A stretch of 32,685 nucleotides of DNA from the NCBI GenBank assembly GCA_016281475.1, contig JAEEIS010000195.1, positions 1 through 32,685 on the forward strand, in the 5' to 3' direction. Shown here one piece after another: positions 21,898-29,871 of this stretch. The notes under the pieces are model-generated. The model was not told the origin of the DNA. It saw only the letters and a list, made by a program, of their open reading frames with translations, and made no database searches. Within the stretch, counting starts at the first letter, position 1. Each line of letters begins with the position of its first letter. A program made the position numbers and the translations under genes. The stretch comes from Bacteroidales bacterium. Its GTDB lineage: Bacteria; Bacteroidota; Bacteroidia; Bacteroidales; P3.

Positions 21898-22806
21898 ATG
21901 ATTACGAAATTAGATGATCTTCTGGAACTCGTAAAGAGCAAGGAAAAGAAGAATTTGGTGGCTGCATACGCTAACGATTCCCATACCATCGGTGCCGTTA
22001 GTGCTGCTATCGACAAGGGCATTGTCAATGCCACTCTCGTTGGTGATATCGAAACTATCAAGAAAGTTTGTGCCGAAGAGGGCATCAATCCCGACAAGTT
22101 TGAACTTGTGCAAGAGGCCAACGACAATAAGGCTGGCGCACTTGCTGTGAAGCTCATCAATGAGGGCAAGGGTGACTTCCTGATGAAGGGTCTCCTGTCG
22201 ACCGACAAGTATATGCGTGCCATCCTGAATAAGGAGTGCGGTCTCATGCCTGGTAAGAAGAACGATATGTTGACCCACATGGCTGTCATGGAGGTTCCCG
22301 CATACCACAAGCTGCTCGTCTGCTCCGACATGGCCATTATACCGGCTCCTGACTTCAAGCAGAAGACTGCCATCATGAACTTCCTCATCCAGGTTTCGAA
22401 GAGCCTTCAGAACCCCAAACCCAAGGTGGCTGTCCTCGCTGCCACTGAGCAGGTCTCTATCGGAATGCCTGCTTGCGCCGAAGCCGCATGGCTCGGTATG
22501 CAGAGTCTTCGTGGTCAGATACCGGGTGCAGTGGTTGACGGACCGCTGAGCCTTGACTGCGCCATCGACAAGGAGAGCGCACAGACCAAGAAGCTTACTT
22601 CCGATGTGGCGGGTGATGCCGACTGCCTGTTGTTCCCCAACATCGAGAGCGGCAACATCTTCTACAAGGCCTGTACAAAGTTTGCACATGCCGAACTTGC
22701 CTGCATGGTCATGGGTGCACGTGTACCGTGTGTCCTCACCAGCCGTGGCGACAGCGCCAAGACTAAGCTCTACAGTATTGCACTGGCTGCCTTGCAGTGC
22801 AAATAA
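21898..22806 (+). CDS. ptb: Phosphate butyryltransferase / phosphate acyltransferase
   Basis: The enzyme interconverts butyryl-CoA and butyryl phosphate, the first half of the Ptb-Buk route that yields ATP and butyrate. The 302-residue length fits Ptb rather than the longer Pta. Recognisable segments are AAYANDSHTIGAVSAAIDKG, GDFLMKGLLSTDKYMRAIL, LTHMAVMEVPAYHKLLVCSD and VLAATEQVSIGMPACAEAA, followed by GAVVDGPLSLDCAI and DCLLFPNIESGNIFYKAC. These match the Ptb branch. No signal peptide; cytosolic. Its own promoter and a strong terminator make it monocistronic, and no butyrate kinase gene is beside it, unlike the common ptb-buk pair. Acetyl or branched acyl groups remain possible substrates. 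Confidence 0.9.
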   Translation: MITKLDDLLELVKSKEKKNLVAAYANDSHTIGAVSAAIDKGIVNATLVGDIETIKKVCAEEGINPDKFELVQEANDNKAGALAVKLINEGKGDFLMKGLLSTDKYMRAILNKECGLMPGKKNDMLTHMAVMEVPAYHKLLVCSDMAIIPAPDFKQKTAIMNFLIQVSKSLQNPKPKVAVLAATEQVSIGMPACAEAAWLGMQSLRGQIPGAVVDGPLSLDCAIDKESAQTKKLTSDVAGDADCLLFPNIESGNIFYKACTKFAHAELACMVMGARVPCVLTSRGDSAKTKLYSIALAALQCK

Positions 22807-22820
22807 TTATTATTTATTAG

Positions 22821-22855
22821 GGCTCGCCTTCCATGTGACGGCGAGCCTTTTTTTT
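22821..22855 (+). terminator. Intrinsic terminator of ptb
   Basis: GGCTCGCC (22821-22828) pairs perfectly with GGCGAGCC (22840-22847), followed by eight T. It lies 14 bases after the ptb stop and ends just before the PAS gene's ATG at 22861, so the latter must start from read-through or an overlapping promoter. Confidence 0.92.
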
Positions 22856-22860
22856 GTGTT

Positions 22861-23193
22861 ATGGATAAATGTTTTGAAGAATTGAAGGGTGTTGCCATCA
22901 CTGTATGCGACAAAGAGGGCAACATATTGGACATGAACACCACGTCTGCCAACGTGAACAGCCATGGGCAGAAGATTATCGGCAACAATTTGTTCGACTG
23001 CCATCCTCAGCGTGCGGCAGCCATTTTGAGAGATTTGTTGGAAAACGAAAAGTTGAACGCCTACACCATTGAGAAGAAAGGCGTGAAGAAACTTATCTAT
23101 CAAGTGCCTTGGTATGAGAATGGGGAGTTCGGCGGGCTGATAGAGCTGTCGTTGCCCATCCCCTTTGATATGCCTCATTATGTTAGAGGTTAA
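22861..23193 (+). CDS. Stand-alone PAS-domain protein
   Basis: A 110-residue single PAS domain: FEELKGVAITVCDKEGNILD, MNTTSANVNSHGQKIIGNNL with FDCHP, then AYTIEKKGVKKLIYQVPWYE and GGLIELSLPIPFDM. The GNxLFDCHP pattern is common in PAS sensors with a ligand pocket. There is no kinase, cyclase or DNA-binding domain, so it may sense a small molecule and act by protein contact. The stop overlaps the next ATG by one base (TAATG), coupling it to the TonB-receptor-like barrel. The ATG lies only 6 bases after the T run of the ptb terminator. Confidence 0.75.
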   Translation: MDKCFEELKGVAITVCDKEGNILDMNTTSANVNSHGQKIIGNNLFDCHPQRAAAILRDLLENEKLNAYTIEKKGVKKLIYQVPWYENGEFGGLIELSLPIPFDMPHYVRG

Positions 23194-25766
23194 TGAATCG
23201 AATGGTTTTGACTAAGTATTATTTGATGAAACATAAACGTGTGGCCGCCTTGGTGGCTTTGTTGTTTTTCTCAACCCAGCTGTTTGCGCAGGGAAAGATT
23301 TCGGGTAAGGTATTTGATAGTAAATCAAATTCGCCAGTGGAGTATGCTACTGTTGCGGTGTTGAACGCCAAGGATTCTAGTCTTATCACTGGCACGGTGA
23401 CGGAGAGCAATGGCTCATTTTCAGTGAAGGTGGCCTATGGACGCTATCTGGTGAGGGTGTCGTTTATGGGGTATGAGACTTTCGTCTATCCTAATGTGGT
23501 TGTGCTGAGTGAGAAACATCAATCTTCGAATTTGGGAAAGATGTTGGTGTCGCCTGCTGCTGTGATGATAGATGAGGTGACGGTGACGGCGGAGCGCACG
23601 CTGGTGGAATACCAGCTTGACAAGCGTGTGGTGAATGTGGACAAAAACCTTGTGTCTAGCGGTGGTACGGCCACCGATGTGTTGGAACAGGTGCCGAGCG
23701 TGTCGGTGGACAACGATGGCAATGTGTCGCTCCGCGGCTCGTCGAATGTGAAAGTGCTTATCAATGGGCGGCCTTACGAGTTGATGGGGAATGACTTGGA
23801 GACGTTGTTGGAGCAGATTCCTGCCAGTTCGGTGGAGAGTGTGGAGGTGATTACCAATCCCTCTGCCAAGTACGACCCCGAGGGCATGAGTGGAATCATC
23901 AATCTGAAATTGAAAGAAAAGACCTCTGGCGCGTTGGGACTGAACGGTGTAGTGAACATGAATGTGGGAACTCCGCTGCCGTTCCTTATTCCCGACAAGC
24001 TGCCTCGGGTGATTCCCACCACGATGGGGAGCGTCAGTTTGAACTATACAACAGAGAAATATAATCTCTTTTTCACCCTCGACGGGGGTATGCGCAGCCG
24101 TGGCAGCGTGTCGCATTCCAACATCCGCCGCATACGCAACGGTGCAGCGTGGAGCCACGACACGCTAGACCAGTACAGCATTCGTCGCAACTACATGGGT
24201 AGCATGAAGGTGGGTGGAGAGTACTACTTCAACGACAAGAACAGCCTGCTCTTTTCTTACCAGTTGCGTGGTGGTGTACGAAACAGAATGAGCCAAATAT
24301 TTTCGACCGACTTGCTCAACGAGAACCATCTGCTCGACTATACTCAGGCCGATACAAACAATAATGGCAACGTGAACCACACGTTCAATTTGAGCTATAT
24401 CAAGAAGTTTGAGGAAAAGGACCGTGAATTGACGGCCGATGCTACCTTCTCGATGCGGCATGTGCAAGGCAATGGTTTTCAGGAGCAGATATACGAAAAC
24501 CCATCGGTATTATGGGACCACTACTATCTGCGCGAGACTGAGAGCGAGAACCATCATCAGGCCCTCAACCTGAAGGTGAATTATGTACATCCTTTTGCCG
24601 AGAATTGGAAGTTGGAGACGGGCTATGAGGGCCGACTCGACTGGCCAAATCAGAATGCAATCTATTATCGAACTGAGTACGACCCATTGACGCACGAACT
24701 ATACAGATACCACGACACCGTCTCGTCTACACATTTCGACTATACCCAGCAGACCCATGCCGTGTATTTGACCGTGGGTGGGAAGATTACCGACCAGTTG
24801 TCGGCTCAGGCGGGCTTAAGAGAGGAATACTCTTACCTGTATGGACACGACATCAACCACCCTGCCACCGAGGCAGTGCACAAGGACTATTGGAAGTTGT
24901 ATCCGACCATGCATATGTCGTATGAGATTAATAAGAGCAACAGTATGCAGGCAAGCTATAGCCGCCGTGTGCGCCGTCCTCACATGTGGGACTTGAACCC
25001 CTATCTTGATGTGCGCGAAGGGCAGGAACTGGGTTTTGGCAATCCCAATCTCGACCCCGAATTCACCAATGCTTTCGAGTTGTCGTATAACTTGAGTCTG
25101 GATAAGTGGAATATCTACACCTGCGCCTATTACCGTCAGACTAACAACATGATGACACGCTATGGCTTCGTGTGGGATTCGGCATCGCAGCAGCGTTATT
25201 CGTGGTGGATGCCCTACAACCCCCAGTACGACGGCTATTGGGCCAGCACATGGCAGAATTTGGACAAAGGCTATAACTATGGTTTGGAACTGATTGTGGA
25301 TTGGCAGATATTGAAATGGTGGAAACTCAACGTGAGCGTAAACCTCTACAAGAGTGTCATAGAGGGTACGGCATTGCTCGACAATAAGCGTCAGGAGGCA
25401 CTGCAGGCTAGTGGCAAGTTCTCTTCCTTTATGACGCTGCCGAATGATTGGACGGTGCAGTTCTCTGGGCAATATTTTGCCCCGTGGCTCGACTTGCAGA
25501 CGACAATGTTCCCTGCCTATTGGTGCGACTTGGCTGTGAAGAAGGATGTGCTGCAGAAGCGCGGTACTATCAACCTGCGTGTGGGCGATGTGTTTGCCAC
25601 AGGCGGCTGGGGACATGAGACACATACCGAGCAACTCGACCGTTTGGTTCATGCCCGTCGTATCTCGCCCACCATCTCAGTGGGGTTCTCTTATAAGATT
25701 AACAATGGTCTCAAGCAGAGACCTGCTCAGAATGAAGATGACGAGTCGTCAGACAGTGAATATTAA
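23193..25766 (+). CDS. TonB-dependent receptor-like outer-membrane barrel (OMP_b-brl_3 type)
   Basis: An 857-residue outer-membrane protein. The signal peptide (RVAALVALLFFSTQLFAQ) is followed by a CarboxypepD_reg-like domain at about 34-115 (GKISGKVFDSKSNSPVEYAT, VRVSFMGYETFVYP). A plug domain then has DEVTVTAERTLVEYQLDKRV, GTATDVLEQVPSVSVDNDGN with VSLRGSSNVKVLINGRPYEL, and SVEVITNPSAKYDPEGMSG. The long barrel ends in aromatic strands (TISVGFSYKINNGL). This arrangement is the outer-membrane beta-barrel family PF14905, close to TonB receptors but without a SusD-like partner nearby. Two possible upstream starts give the same signal peptide (Met12 is an alternative). Ligand unknown. The 3' end overlaps the next gene by about 35 bases. 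Confidence 0.88.
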   Translation: MNRMVLTKYYLMKHKRVAALVALLFFSTQLFAQGKISGKVFDSKSNSPVEYATVAVLNAKDSSLITGTVTESNGSFSVKVAYGRYLVRVSFMGYETFVYPNVVVLSEKHQSSNLGKMLVSPAAVMIDEVTVTAERTLVEYQLDKRVVNVDKNLVSSGGTATDVLEQVPSVSVDNDGNVSLRGSSNVKVLINGRPYELMGNDLETLLEQIPASSVESVEVITNPSAKYDPEGMSGIINLKLKEKTSGALGLNGVVNMNVGTPLPFLIPDKLPRVIPTTMGSVSLNYTTEKYNLFFTLDGGMRSRGSVSHSNIRRIRNGAAWSHDTLDQYSIRRNYMGSMKVGGEYYFNDKNSLLFSYQLRGGVRNRMSQIFSTDLLNENHLLDYTQADTNNNGNVNHTFNLSYIKKFEEKDRELTADATFSMRHVQGNGFQEQIYENPSVLWDHYYLRETESENHHQALNLKVNYVHPFAENWKLETGYEGRLDWPNQNAIYYRTEYDPLTHELYRYHDTVSSTHFDYTQQTHAVYLTVGGKITDQLSAQAGLREEYSYLYGHDINHPATEAVHKDYWKLYPTMHMSYEINKSNSMQASYSRRVRRPHMWDLNPYLDVREGQELGFGNPNLDPEFTNAFELSYNLSLDKWNIYTCAYYRQTNNMMTRYGFVWDSASQQRYSWWMPYNPQYDGYWASTWQNLDKGYNYGLELIVDWQILKWWKLNVSVNLYKSVIEGTALLDNKRQEALQASGKFSSFMTLPNDWTVQFSGQYFAPWLDLQTTMFPAYWCDLAVKKDVLQKRGTINLRVGDVFATGGWGHETHTEQLDRLVHARRISPTISVGFSYKINNGLKQRPAQNEDDESSDSEY

Positions 25767-26184
25767 AATCCGCGACTGTGAGGGTCGCCGAGAGGTCTTT
25801 GACATTGTGCGCAACCGTTTTGTGGCACTTACTCCCGAGGAGTGGGTGCGCCAACATGCCATCCACCATCTGCACTACGATTTGGGCTACCCGCTCGAAC
25901 TCATACAGGTGGAAGGTGCCATCACGCTCAACGGCATGACACGTCGCTGCGACATTGTGGTGTACGACGAAGCGGTGCGCCCGTTCATCATTGTCGAATG
26001 TAAGAAAGAAACGGTGCCTCTATCACAAAAGGTGCTTGACCAGGCATGCCGGTACAACTTGGTTTTGCAAGTTCCTTACCTTTGGTTGACAAACGGCGTG
26101 CAACAGGTCTGTTGTCAGGTGGATTTTGGGGCAAAAAAGGTCGTTTTGATACCAAAATTGCCAAATAGTCATAAAAAAAGTTAA
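25732..26184 (+). CDS. Orphan HsdR-N-type (PD-(D/E)xK) nuclease-like protein
   Basis: A 150-residue protein with the type I restriction HsdR N-terminal-like domain (HSDR_N_2): REVFDIVRNRFVALTPEEWV, RQHAIHHLHYDLGYPLELIQ, EGAITLNGMTRRCDIVVYDE and PFIIVECKKETVPLSQKVLD. Asp in RCDIVVYD and Glu-Cys-Lys in VECKKE form the PD-(D/E)xK core. No helicase, HsdM or HsdS is nearby. The same small family occurs widely in Bacteroidota as single genes, so a house-keeping nuclease or structural role is as likely as restriction. It starts inside the barrel gene's 3' end (ATG 25732 or 25738; a GTG at 25756 is possible). Confidence 0.82.
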   Translation: MKMTSRQTVNIKIRDCEGRREVFDIVRNRFVALTPEEWVRQHAIHHLHYDLGYPLELIQVEGAITLNGMTRRCDIVVYDEAVRPFIIVECKKETVPLSQKVLDQACRYNLVLQVPYLWLTNGVQQVCCQVDFGAKKVVLIPKLPNSHKKS

Positions 26185-26213
26185 AAAATAAGGGTTTGGG
26201 GTGTCCGTTTTCG

Positions 26214-26221
26214 TACTTTTG
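26214..26221 (+). promoter_or_regulatory. -7 box upstream of the sigma-factor operon
   Basis: TACTTTTG matches TAnnTTTG, 33 bases before the sigma-factor ATG. A TTTG lies 15 bases upstream, shorter than usual. The preceding 26173-26195 run is A-rich. A promoter read by the operon's own sigma factor cannot be excluded. Confidence 0.5.
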
Positions 26222-26254
26222 ACAGTATATAGTAGAAGATGAAAATTCACACCG

Positions 26255-26740
26255 ATGCGAGAAGTCGACAAACAGATACTAGCAGACCACTATTTGGACC
26301 TATATCAGATGGCCTATTCAATGCTACAGAACAAGGCAGATGCAGAAGATGCCGTACAGGAAGCATTGGTAGTGACTATGACACGCCAGCTTTGGGGGGA
26401 TCCTTGTAGGTATTGCACTGCGGTGTTGCGCAACATCTGTCGAAAGATGAAGAAAAGCAATGTGATGTTGATAGACTACATGTTTGATATACCGAATCCG
26501 GTAGGGAATACCGACAGCCTGCGACTGCATCGATTGATGGACTTGCTAGATGCAATGCCAAAGCACACGAAAGAGATTCTTCTCTTACACTATGAGAAAG
26601 GTTATTCGAAAACTGAGATCGCCGAAATGAAAAACGTATCATTGTCAACAGTGAAAAAGATATTTAAAAAGGGACAGGAACAATTGAAACAGCAGTTAAT
26701 TGAAATGGAAAAAAACGATAAAGACATATTCAAGCCATGA
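26255..26740 (+). CDS. RNA polymerase sigma-70 family (ECF) sigma factor
   Basis: A 161-residue ECF sigma factor. Region 2 is DLYQMAYSMLQNKADAEDAV with QEALVV, including the helix-turn contact with core polymerase. Region 4 is LDAMPKHTKEILLLHYEKGY, then SKTEIAEMKNVSLSTVKKIF, a standard helix-turn-helix, and KKGQEQLKQQL. The linker between them is short, as in the class. Its stop overlaps the next ATG (ATGA), and the next product looks like a membrane anti-sigma factor. Both are followed by exported proteins, so the sigma factor may answer an envelope signal. Its regulon cannot be deduced. Confidence 0.9.
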   Translation: MREVDKQILADHYLDLYQMAYSMLQNKADAEDAVQEALVVTMTRQLWGDPCRYCTAVLRNICRKMKKSNVMLIDYMFDIPNPVGNTDSLRLHRLMDLLDAMPKHTKEILLLHYEKGYSKTEIAEMKNVSLSTVKKIFKKGQEQLKQQLIEMEKNDKDIFKP

Positions 26741-27270
26741 GTAATTTAGAACATCTTCTTCGTCGATATGGAGAGGGCAACTTATCTCCAGAGGAATTAG
26801 CAGAACTGAATCAGCTGACTCGTCGCGACCAGGTGTTGGCATCTGCCCGACAGCAGGCCAACGCCATACACCGTCGCCGTTATGGTGTGGTGAGCATGGT
26901 GGCCGTGCTCGCCGTGACAGGAACCGTCTTTTTTCTACACCCCTCAGCGGATAAAAATATTGCCGAAATGCCGGTAGTGGCACAGACCGAGGCGCCTAGA
27001 CTCACTGAACCAGTAGCCGAACCCTTGTTGAAAGCCAATGGGACAAATAAAACCGTCTCAGTTCAAACCACTCGTCAACACGATACGGCAATAATAATGC
27101 CAAAGTCCACCCCAATCTCCTCCAAGCCTGTGGAACAACCCGTGGATGTGGAGGCTGTTGTAGAGCAGATGGAACCCGCCACTATTGTCGACGAGACTAT
27201 TGTAGCATGCAATACCGATTGTTCGCCCGACTCGGTCATCAACGACATTTGGAAGTTCCTTCGTACCTGA
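26737..27270 (+). CDS. Putative membrane-anchored anti-sigma factor
   Basis: A 177-residue protein with an N-terminal cytoplasmic helix-rich part (LEHLLRRYGEGNLSPEELAE and LNQLTRRDQVLASARQQANA), one transmembrane helix YGVVSMVAVLAVTGTVFFLH (about 49-68) and a Pro/Thr/Glu-rich periplasmic tail ending SPDSVINDIWKFLRT. The R/Y-GEG-LSPEE start resembles the sigma-binding part of Bacteroidota anti-sigma proteins, although no ZAS zinc motif (HxxxCxxC) is present. A 4-base overlap with the sigma gene strongly suggests that this is its regulator. No FecR domain is visible. Confidence 0.7.
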   Translation: MSNLEHLLRRYGEGNLSPEELAELNQLTRRDQVLASARQQANAIHRRRYGVVSMVAVLAVTGTVFFLHPSADKNIAEMPVVAQTEAPRLTEPVAEPLLKANGTNKTVSVQTTRQHDTAIIMPKSTPISSKPVEQPVDVEAVVEQMEPATIVDETIVACNTDCSPDSVINDIWKFLRT

Positions 27271-27284
27271 CGAATTTTTGAATC

Positions 27285-27746
27285 ATGAAAAAGACACTCT
27301 TTCTCCTGTTTCTAGTCTGTGCCACAAGCATTATGGCACAGACCGATTTGTACAATCGCTATTCATCCCGCACCGATGTCCGGGTGGCGAGTGTCACCAA
27401 TTTCACCCTCGATACAGGCATCACCGCCGACGTGACGCTCCTCGAGGCAATAGATGATAGCAGTTGGGAGTGGCTCTGTTCCACATTCGGACTTGCCACC
27501 CCGACCAAGGAACAGGAGCAGCAGATGGAAGCTGGCTGGGATGTGACCATGTTCACCCAACGCAGCCGTCAGGACCCCACAAAGCCCGCACCCGTTGTGG
27601 ACGAGCATATCGACCAAAATAATTCATGCTATTTGGGTGTTTCCTACCTTTCCCGCACCATATATATTTTCTGTTGTAGCACAGAGAAACAGTCCGATGT
27701 AGTGATTGCCTACCTGATACGCAAGATGAGCAGTATAAAACAATAA
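27285..27746 (+). CDS. Exported protein of the sigma-factor operon, unknown function
   Basis: A 153-residue protein with signal peptide MKKTLFLLFLVCATSIMAQ. The mature region has RYSSRTDVRVASVTNFTLDT, TLLEAIDDSSWEWLCSTFGL and ISIFCCST-like C-terminal strands (SYLSRTIYIFCCSTEKQSDV). Its start (DLYNRYSSRTDVRVASVT) recalls DUF4252-type proteins, which often follow sigma/anti-sigma pairs in Bacteroidota, but that match is not certain. It begins 14 bases after the anti-sigma stop and 12 bases before the gene broken by the insertion sequence. Confidence 0.62.
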   Translation: MKKTLFLLFLVCATSIMAQTDLYNRYSSRTDVRVASVTNFTLDTGITADVTLLEAIDDSSWEWLCSTFGLATPTKEQEQQMEAGWDVTMFTQRSRQDPTKPAPVVDEHIDQNNSCYLGVSYLSRTIYIFCCSTEKQSDVVIAYLIRKMSSIKQ

Positions 27747-27758
27747 GTAGACCATGTC

Positions 27759-28003
27759 ATGTCCTTTCGCCGATGCATAGTTGTGTTGATGTTATTGCTG
27801 GCATCCTTGTCGGCAAAAGCACAAACCTTGCATGGCTATACGTTCACCACTGGCGTGGACAGCACCAAATGGATTACGCTGACCGATCCCGACACTTTCA
27901 GAACATACGAACAAACTACTGTCACTTATTCCCCTTTTGTGGAACTAGATTTTCCATTCGGATTTTTTGGAACAGAAATACACTCTATTAGTGCGCACAT
28001 TTT
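27759..28003 (+). pseudogene. 5' part of a secreted protein gene cut by an insertion sequence
   Basis: The fragment begins with a signal peptide (CIVVLMLLLASLSAKAQ) and continues LHGYTFTTGVDSTKWITLTD and VTYSPFVELDFPFGFFGTEI. The FTTGVD..KWI...FPFGFFG pattern is typical of the N-terminus of large Bacteroidales secreted proteins. The frame runs into the IS at about 28004 and stops there at 28023-28025. The other piece, with a T9SS type B domain, follows on the far side. The missing middle cannot be recovered from this window. Confidence 0.75.
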
Positions 28004-29299
28004 GGTTCATCACAAAATTGCTTAGGTGTAGCTATGAGAATCTGAAGTCGTGTAGAGCGAGCAGCCTAAGCGTGAAGTAGCGTTCGTCGCGGAAGCCGTA
28101 GGCCATGCGCTTGAGGGTTTTTATTTTGTTGTTGATGCCTTCCACGGGACCCGTGGAGACGGGTTTGTCGAAATAGGCAAGAATGCCGTCACGGTGAGAT
28201 TCGATGGTATTAGCCAGTTTTGCGAGTTCAGGGATGCGTGCGGACCTGGCAGAGAGGAGCCATGAGTTCAGATGGGCTTCGGCCATAAGTTTGGATTCAG
28301 AGTTCCAAATAAGCCTGATGTCTTCCTTGAGGTAGTAGGCCACGGAGAGGTCGCGGTTGAGCTCCAGGGCGGCATTCATCCGGTCGATGTCCTTCTGCTC
28401 GGTGAGGTCGGAGCGGTTGCGCAGGAGAATGTACTTGGTGCCTTTCACGATGCTGCTCCTGCATTCGCCAGTGCCGTCCTTTTCTTTGGCACGCTCTTGG
28501 TTGACGATGCGTCTACGCACCTTGTCGAGGGCCTCGTTGATGAGTTTGACCACATGGAAGTGGTCGAAGACATATACGGCATCCGGGGCGTTCTCCCTGA
28601 CGGCAGATATGTATGCGGCCGAGAGGTCAGATGCCACGGCCTCTATCCTCACTCCGGCCTTCTTCACCATCTTCCAAAATCCGTCGAGGGCGTCGGCACC
28701 CTTCCCGTCGCCGACATACACGATGCATCCCGTCTCGAGGTCTACGACAATCGTCTTGTACACATGCCCTTTCTTTACTGCGAACTCGTCTATGCCGATG
28801 ACCCTCAGTCCCGATATGTCCGGCTTGGAGTAATTGCGTTCGAGGTAGTCCTTCACCATCTCCTTCACCGTGTTCCACGACAGGTTCAGATGTGTCGCCA
28901 CCGACTTTATCGACGCCATCCTGCACAGCTCCACGGCATATCTGGCCAGGCGTCGGGTGTACGTCGTCTGTGGTGCGGCAAAGTGTATGTGCTCCTGGCT
29001 CACGTGGTGGCACTCCTTGCACTCCAGCCTCTGCACCGTCATCCGCAACACCACGGGCTTGCCCCCTATCGGCACTGTTCGGAACTCCCTTGTCACCACT
29101 CCCGACCGTATCACATCGCTGCTTTTGCATCGTGTACAATAAAACTTGCCCTTCTTCGTTCTTATGTGCAGTACAATGGTCTTTGACCCGTATTCGGCAC
29201 GGGTGCATACCTGCTCACGGACTCCGTGCTGATGGTATAAATCGCTTGGGTTCATCTTTACATCGTTTTTTTTCTTCATTACCAAAACGTTGATGAACC
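28004..29299. mobile_element. ISL3-family insertion sequence, about 1.3 kb
   Basis: The element carries one transposase gene on the minus strand. Its ends are bounded by inverted GGTTCATCA (28004-28012) and TGATGAACC (29291-29299), with weaker pairing inward. No exact 8-bp target duplication is visible: flanks are CACATTTT on the left and CCTTTTTA on the right. The two host-gene fragments do not join into a full protein. Insertion with later deletion, or recombination between two copies, would explain this. Boundaries may be off by a few bases. Confidence 0.7.
28032..29285 (-). CDS. ISL3-family transposase
   Basis: A 417-residue transposase. The N-terminal zinc-binding part has FYCTRCKSSDVIRSG with LECKECHH (paired CxxC), followed by helix-turn-helix segments (MASIKSVATHLNLSWNTVKE). 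The DDE catalytic core starts with LRVIGIDEFAVKKGHVYKTI (first Asp), VASDLSAAYISAVRENAPDA with DHFHVVKLINEALD (second Asp), and TGPVEGINNKIKTLKRMAYG (Glu). These are the hallmarks of ISL3. Full length, no frameshift; probably active or recently active. The stop lies about 28 bases from one IS end and the start about 14 bases from the other. Confidence 0.93.
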   Translation of the reverse strand: MVMKKKNDVKMNPSDLYHQHGVREQVCTRAEYGSKTIVLHIRTKKGKFYCTRCKSSDVIRSGVVTREFRTVPIGGKPVVLRMTVQRLECKECHHVSQEHIHFAAPQTTYTRRLARYAVELCRMASIKSVATHLNLSWNTVKEMVKDYLERNYSKPDISGLRVIGIDEFAVKKGHVYKTIVVDLETGCIVYVGDGKGADALDGFWKMVKKAGVRIEAVASDLSAAYISAVRENAPDAVYVFDHFHVVKLINEALDKVRRRIVNQERAKEKDGTGECRSSIVKGTKYILLRNRSDLTEQKDIDRMNAALELNRDLSVAYYLKEDIRLIWNSESKLMAEAHLNSWLLSARSARIPELAKLANTIESHRDGILAYFDKPVSTGPVEGINNKIKTLKRMAYGFRDERYFTLRLLALHDFRFS

Positions 29300-29823
29300 C
29301 CTTTTTAGTATTCTACCTAAGCTATTTTATGAAGAGCCAGTTAACCTCGGAGACATTTTCGTTGGTACTGTTGGATCAGAGCCAGAATATTCAGAGAAGA
29401 GAGTGGTATGTGGACTCGTTACTTCAGATGGAGACTGGTGCACAGCTGCCCTTGGATATTCCGATGGATGTTGACACGCTGGAACTATGCTTGGTTGGCT
29501 ATCGCACGTTTTGTTTTCAGAAAGTGTGCAAGTACGTCCCTGTCCATAGGCATTCACTTTACTTCCCCAATGTATTCACCCCCGATGGGGATATCAACAA
29601 CCGCTTCACCGCCATCGGTGTGAGTATTGCCGAGTTCGAGATGTGGGTATACGACCGTTGTGGTGCACTGATGTTTCACACCACCGATATGCAAAAAGGT
29701 TGGGACGGCACCAGCGGTGGTATCAAATGCCGTCAGGAGGCGTATGCCTACACTTGCCGTTATCGACTCAAGCAGGAACAATGCTATCAAATCCACACGG
29801 GCACCGTCTTATTGCTGCGGTAG
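29300..29823 (+). pseudogene. 3' part of a secreted protein with T9SS type B sorting domain
   Basis: The open frame continues beyond the IS: FYLSYFMKSQLTSETFSLVL, RREWYVDSLLQMETGAQLPL and then a CHU_C/type B sorting domain with LYFPNVFTPDGDINNRFTAI, FEMWVYDRCGALMFHTTDMQ, KGWDGTSGG and ending TGTVLLLR. It lacks a signal peptide; its first usable codons (TTG 29290, ATG 29293) lie within the IS terminus, so export is lost. Together with 27759-28003 it forms a broken gene. Type B domains direct T9SS export without A-LPS attachment in known cases. Confidence 0.8.
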
Positions 29824-29871
29824 GTGCGTCGCACAATATTTCTCCTAACTCTCCGTTATAGAGAAAAATCA

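Noticed and set aside
25732..26184. Type I restriction-modification system
   Set aside because: Only an HsdR-N-like domain is present; no helicase motor, HsdM or HsdS occurs nearby.
28272..29186. Long plus-strand frames inside the IS
   Set aside because: They are antisense to a complete ISL3 transposase and have no recognisable domains.
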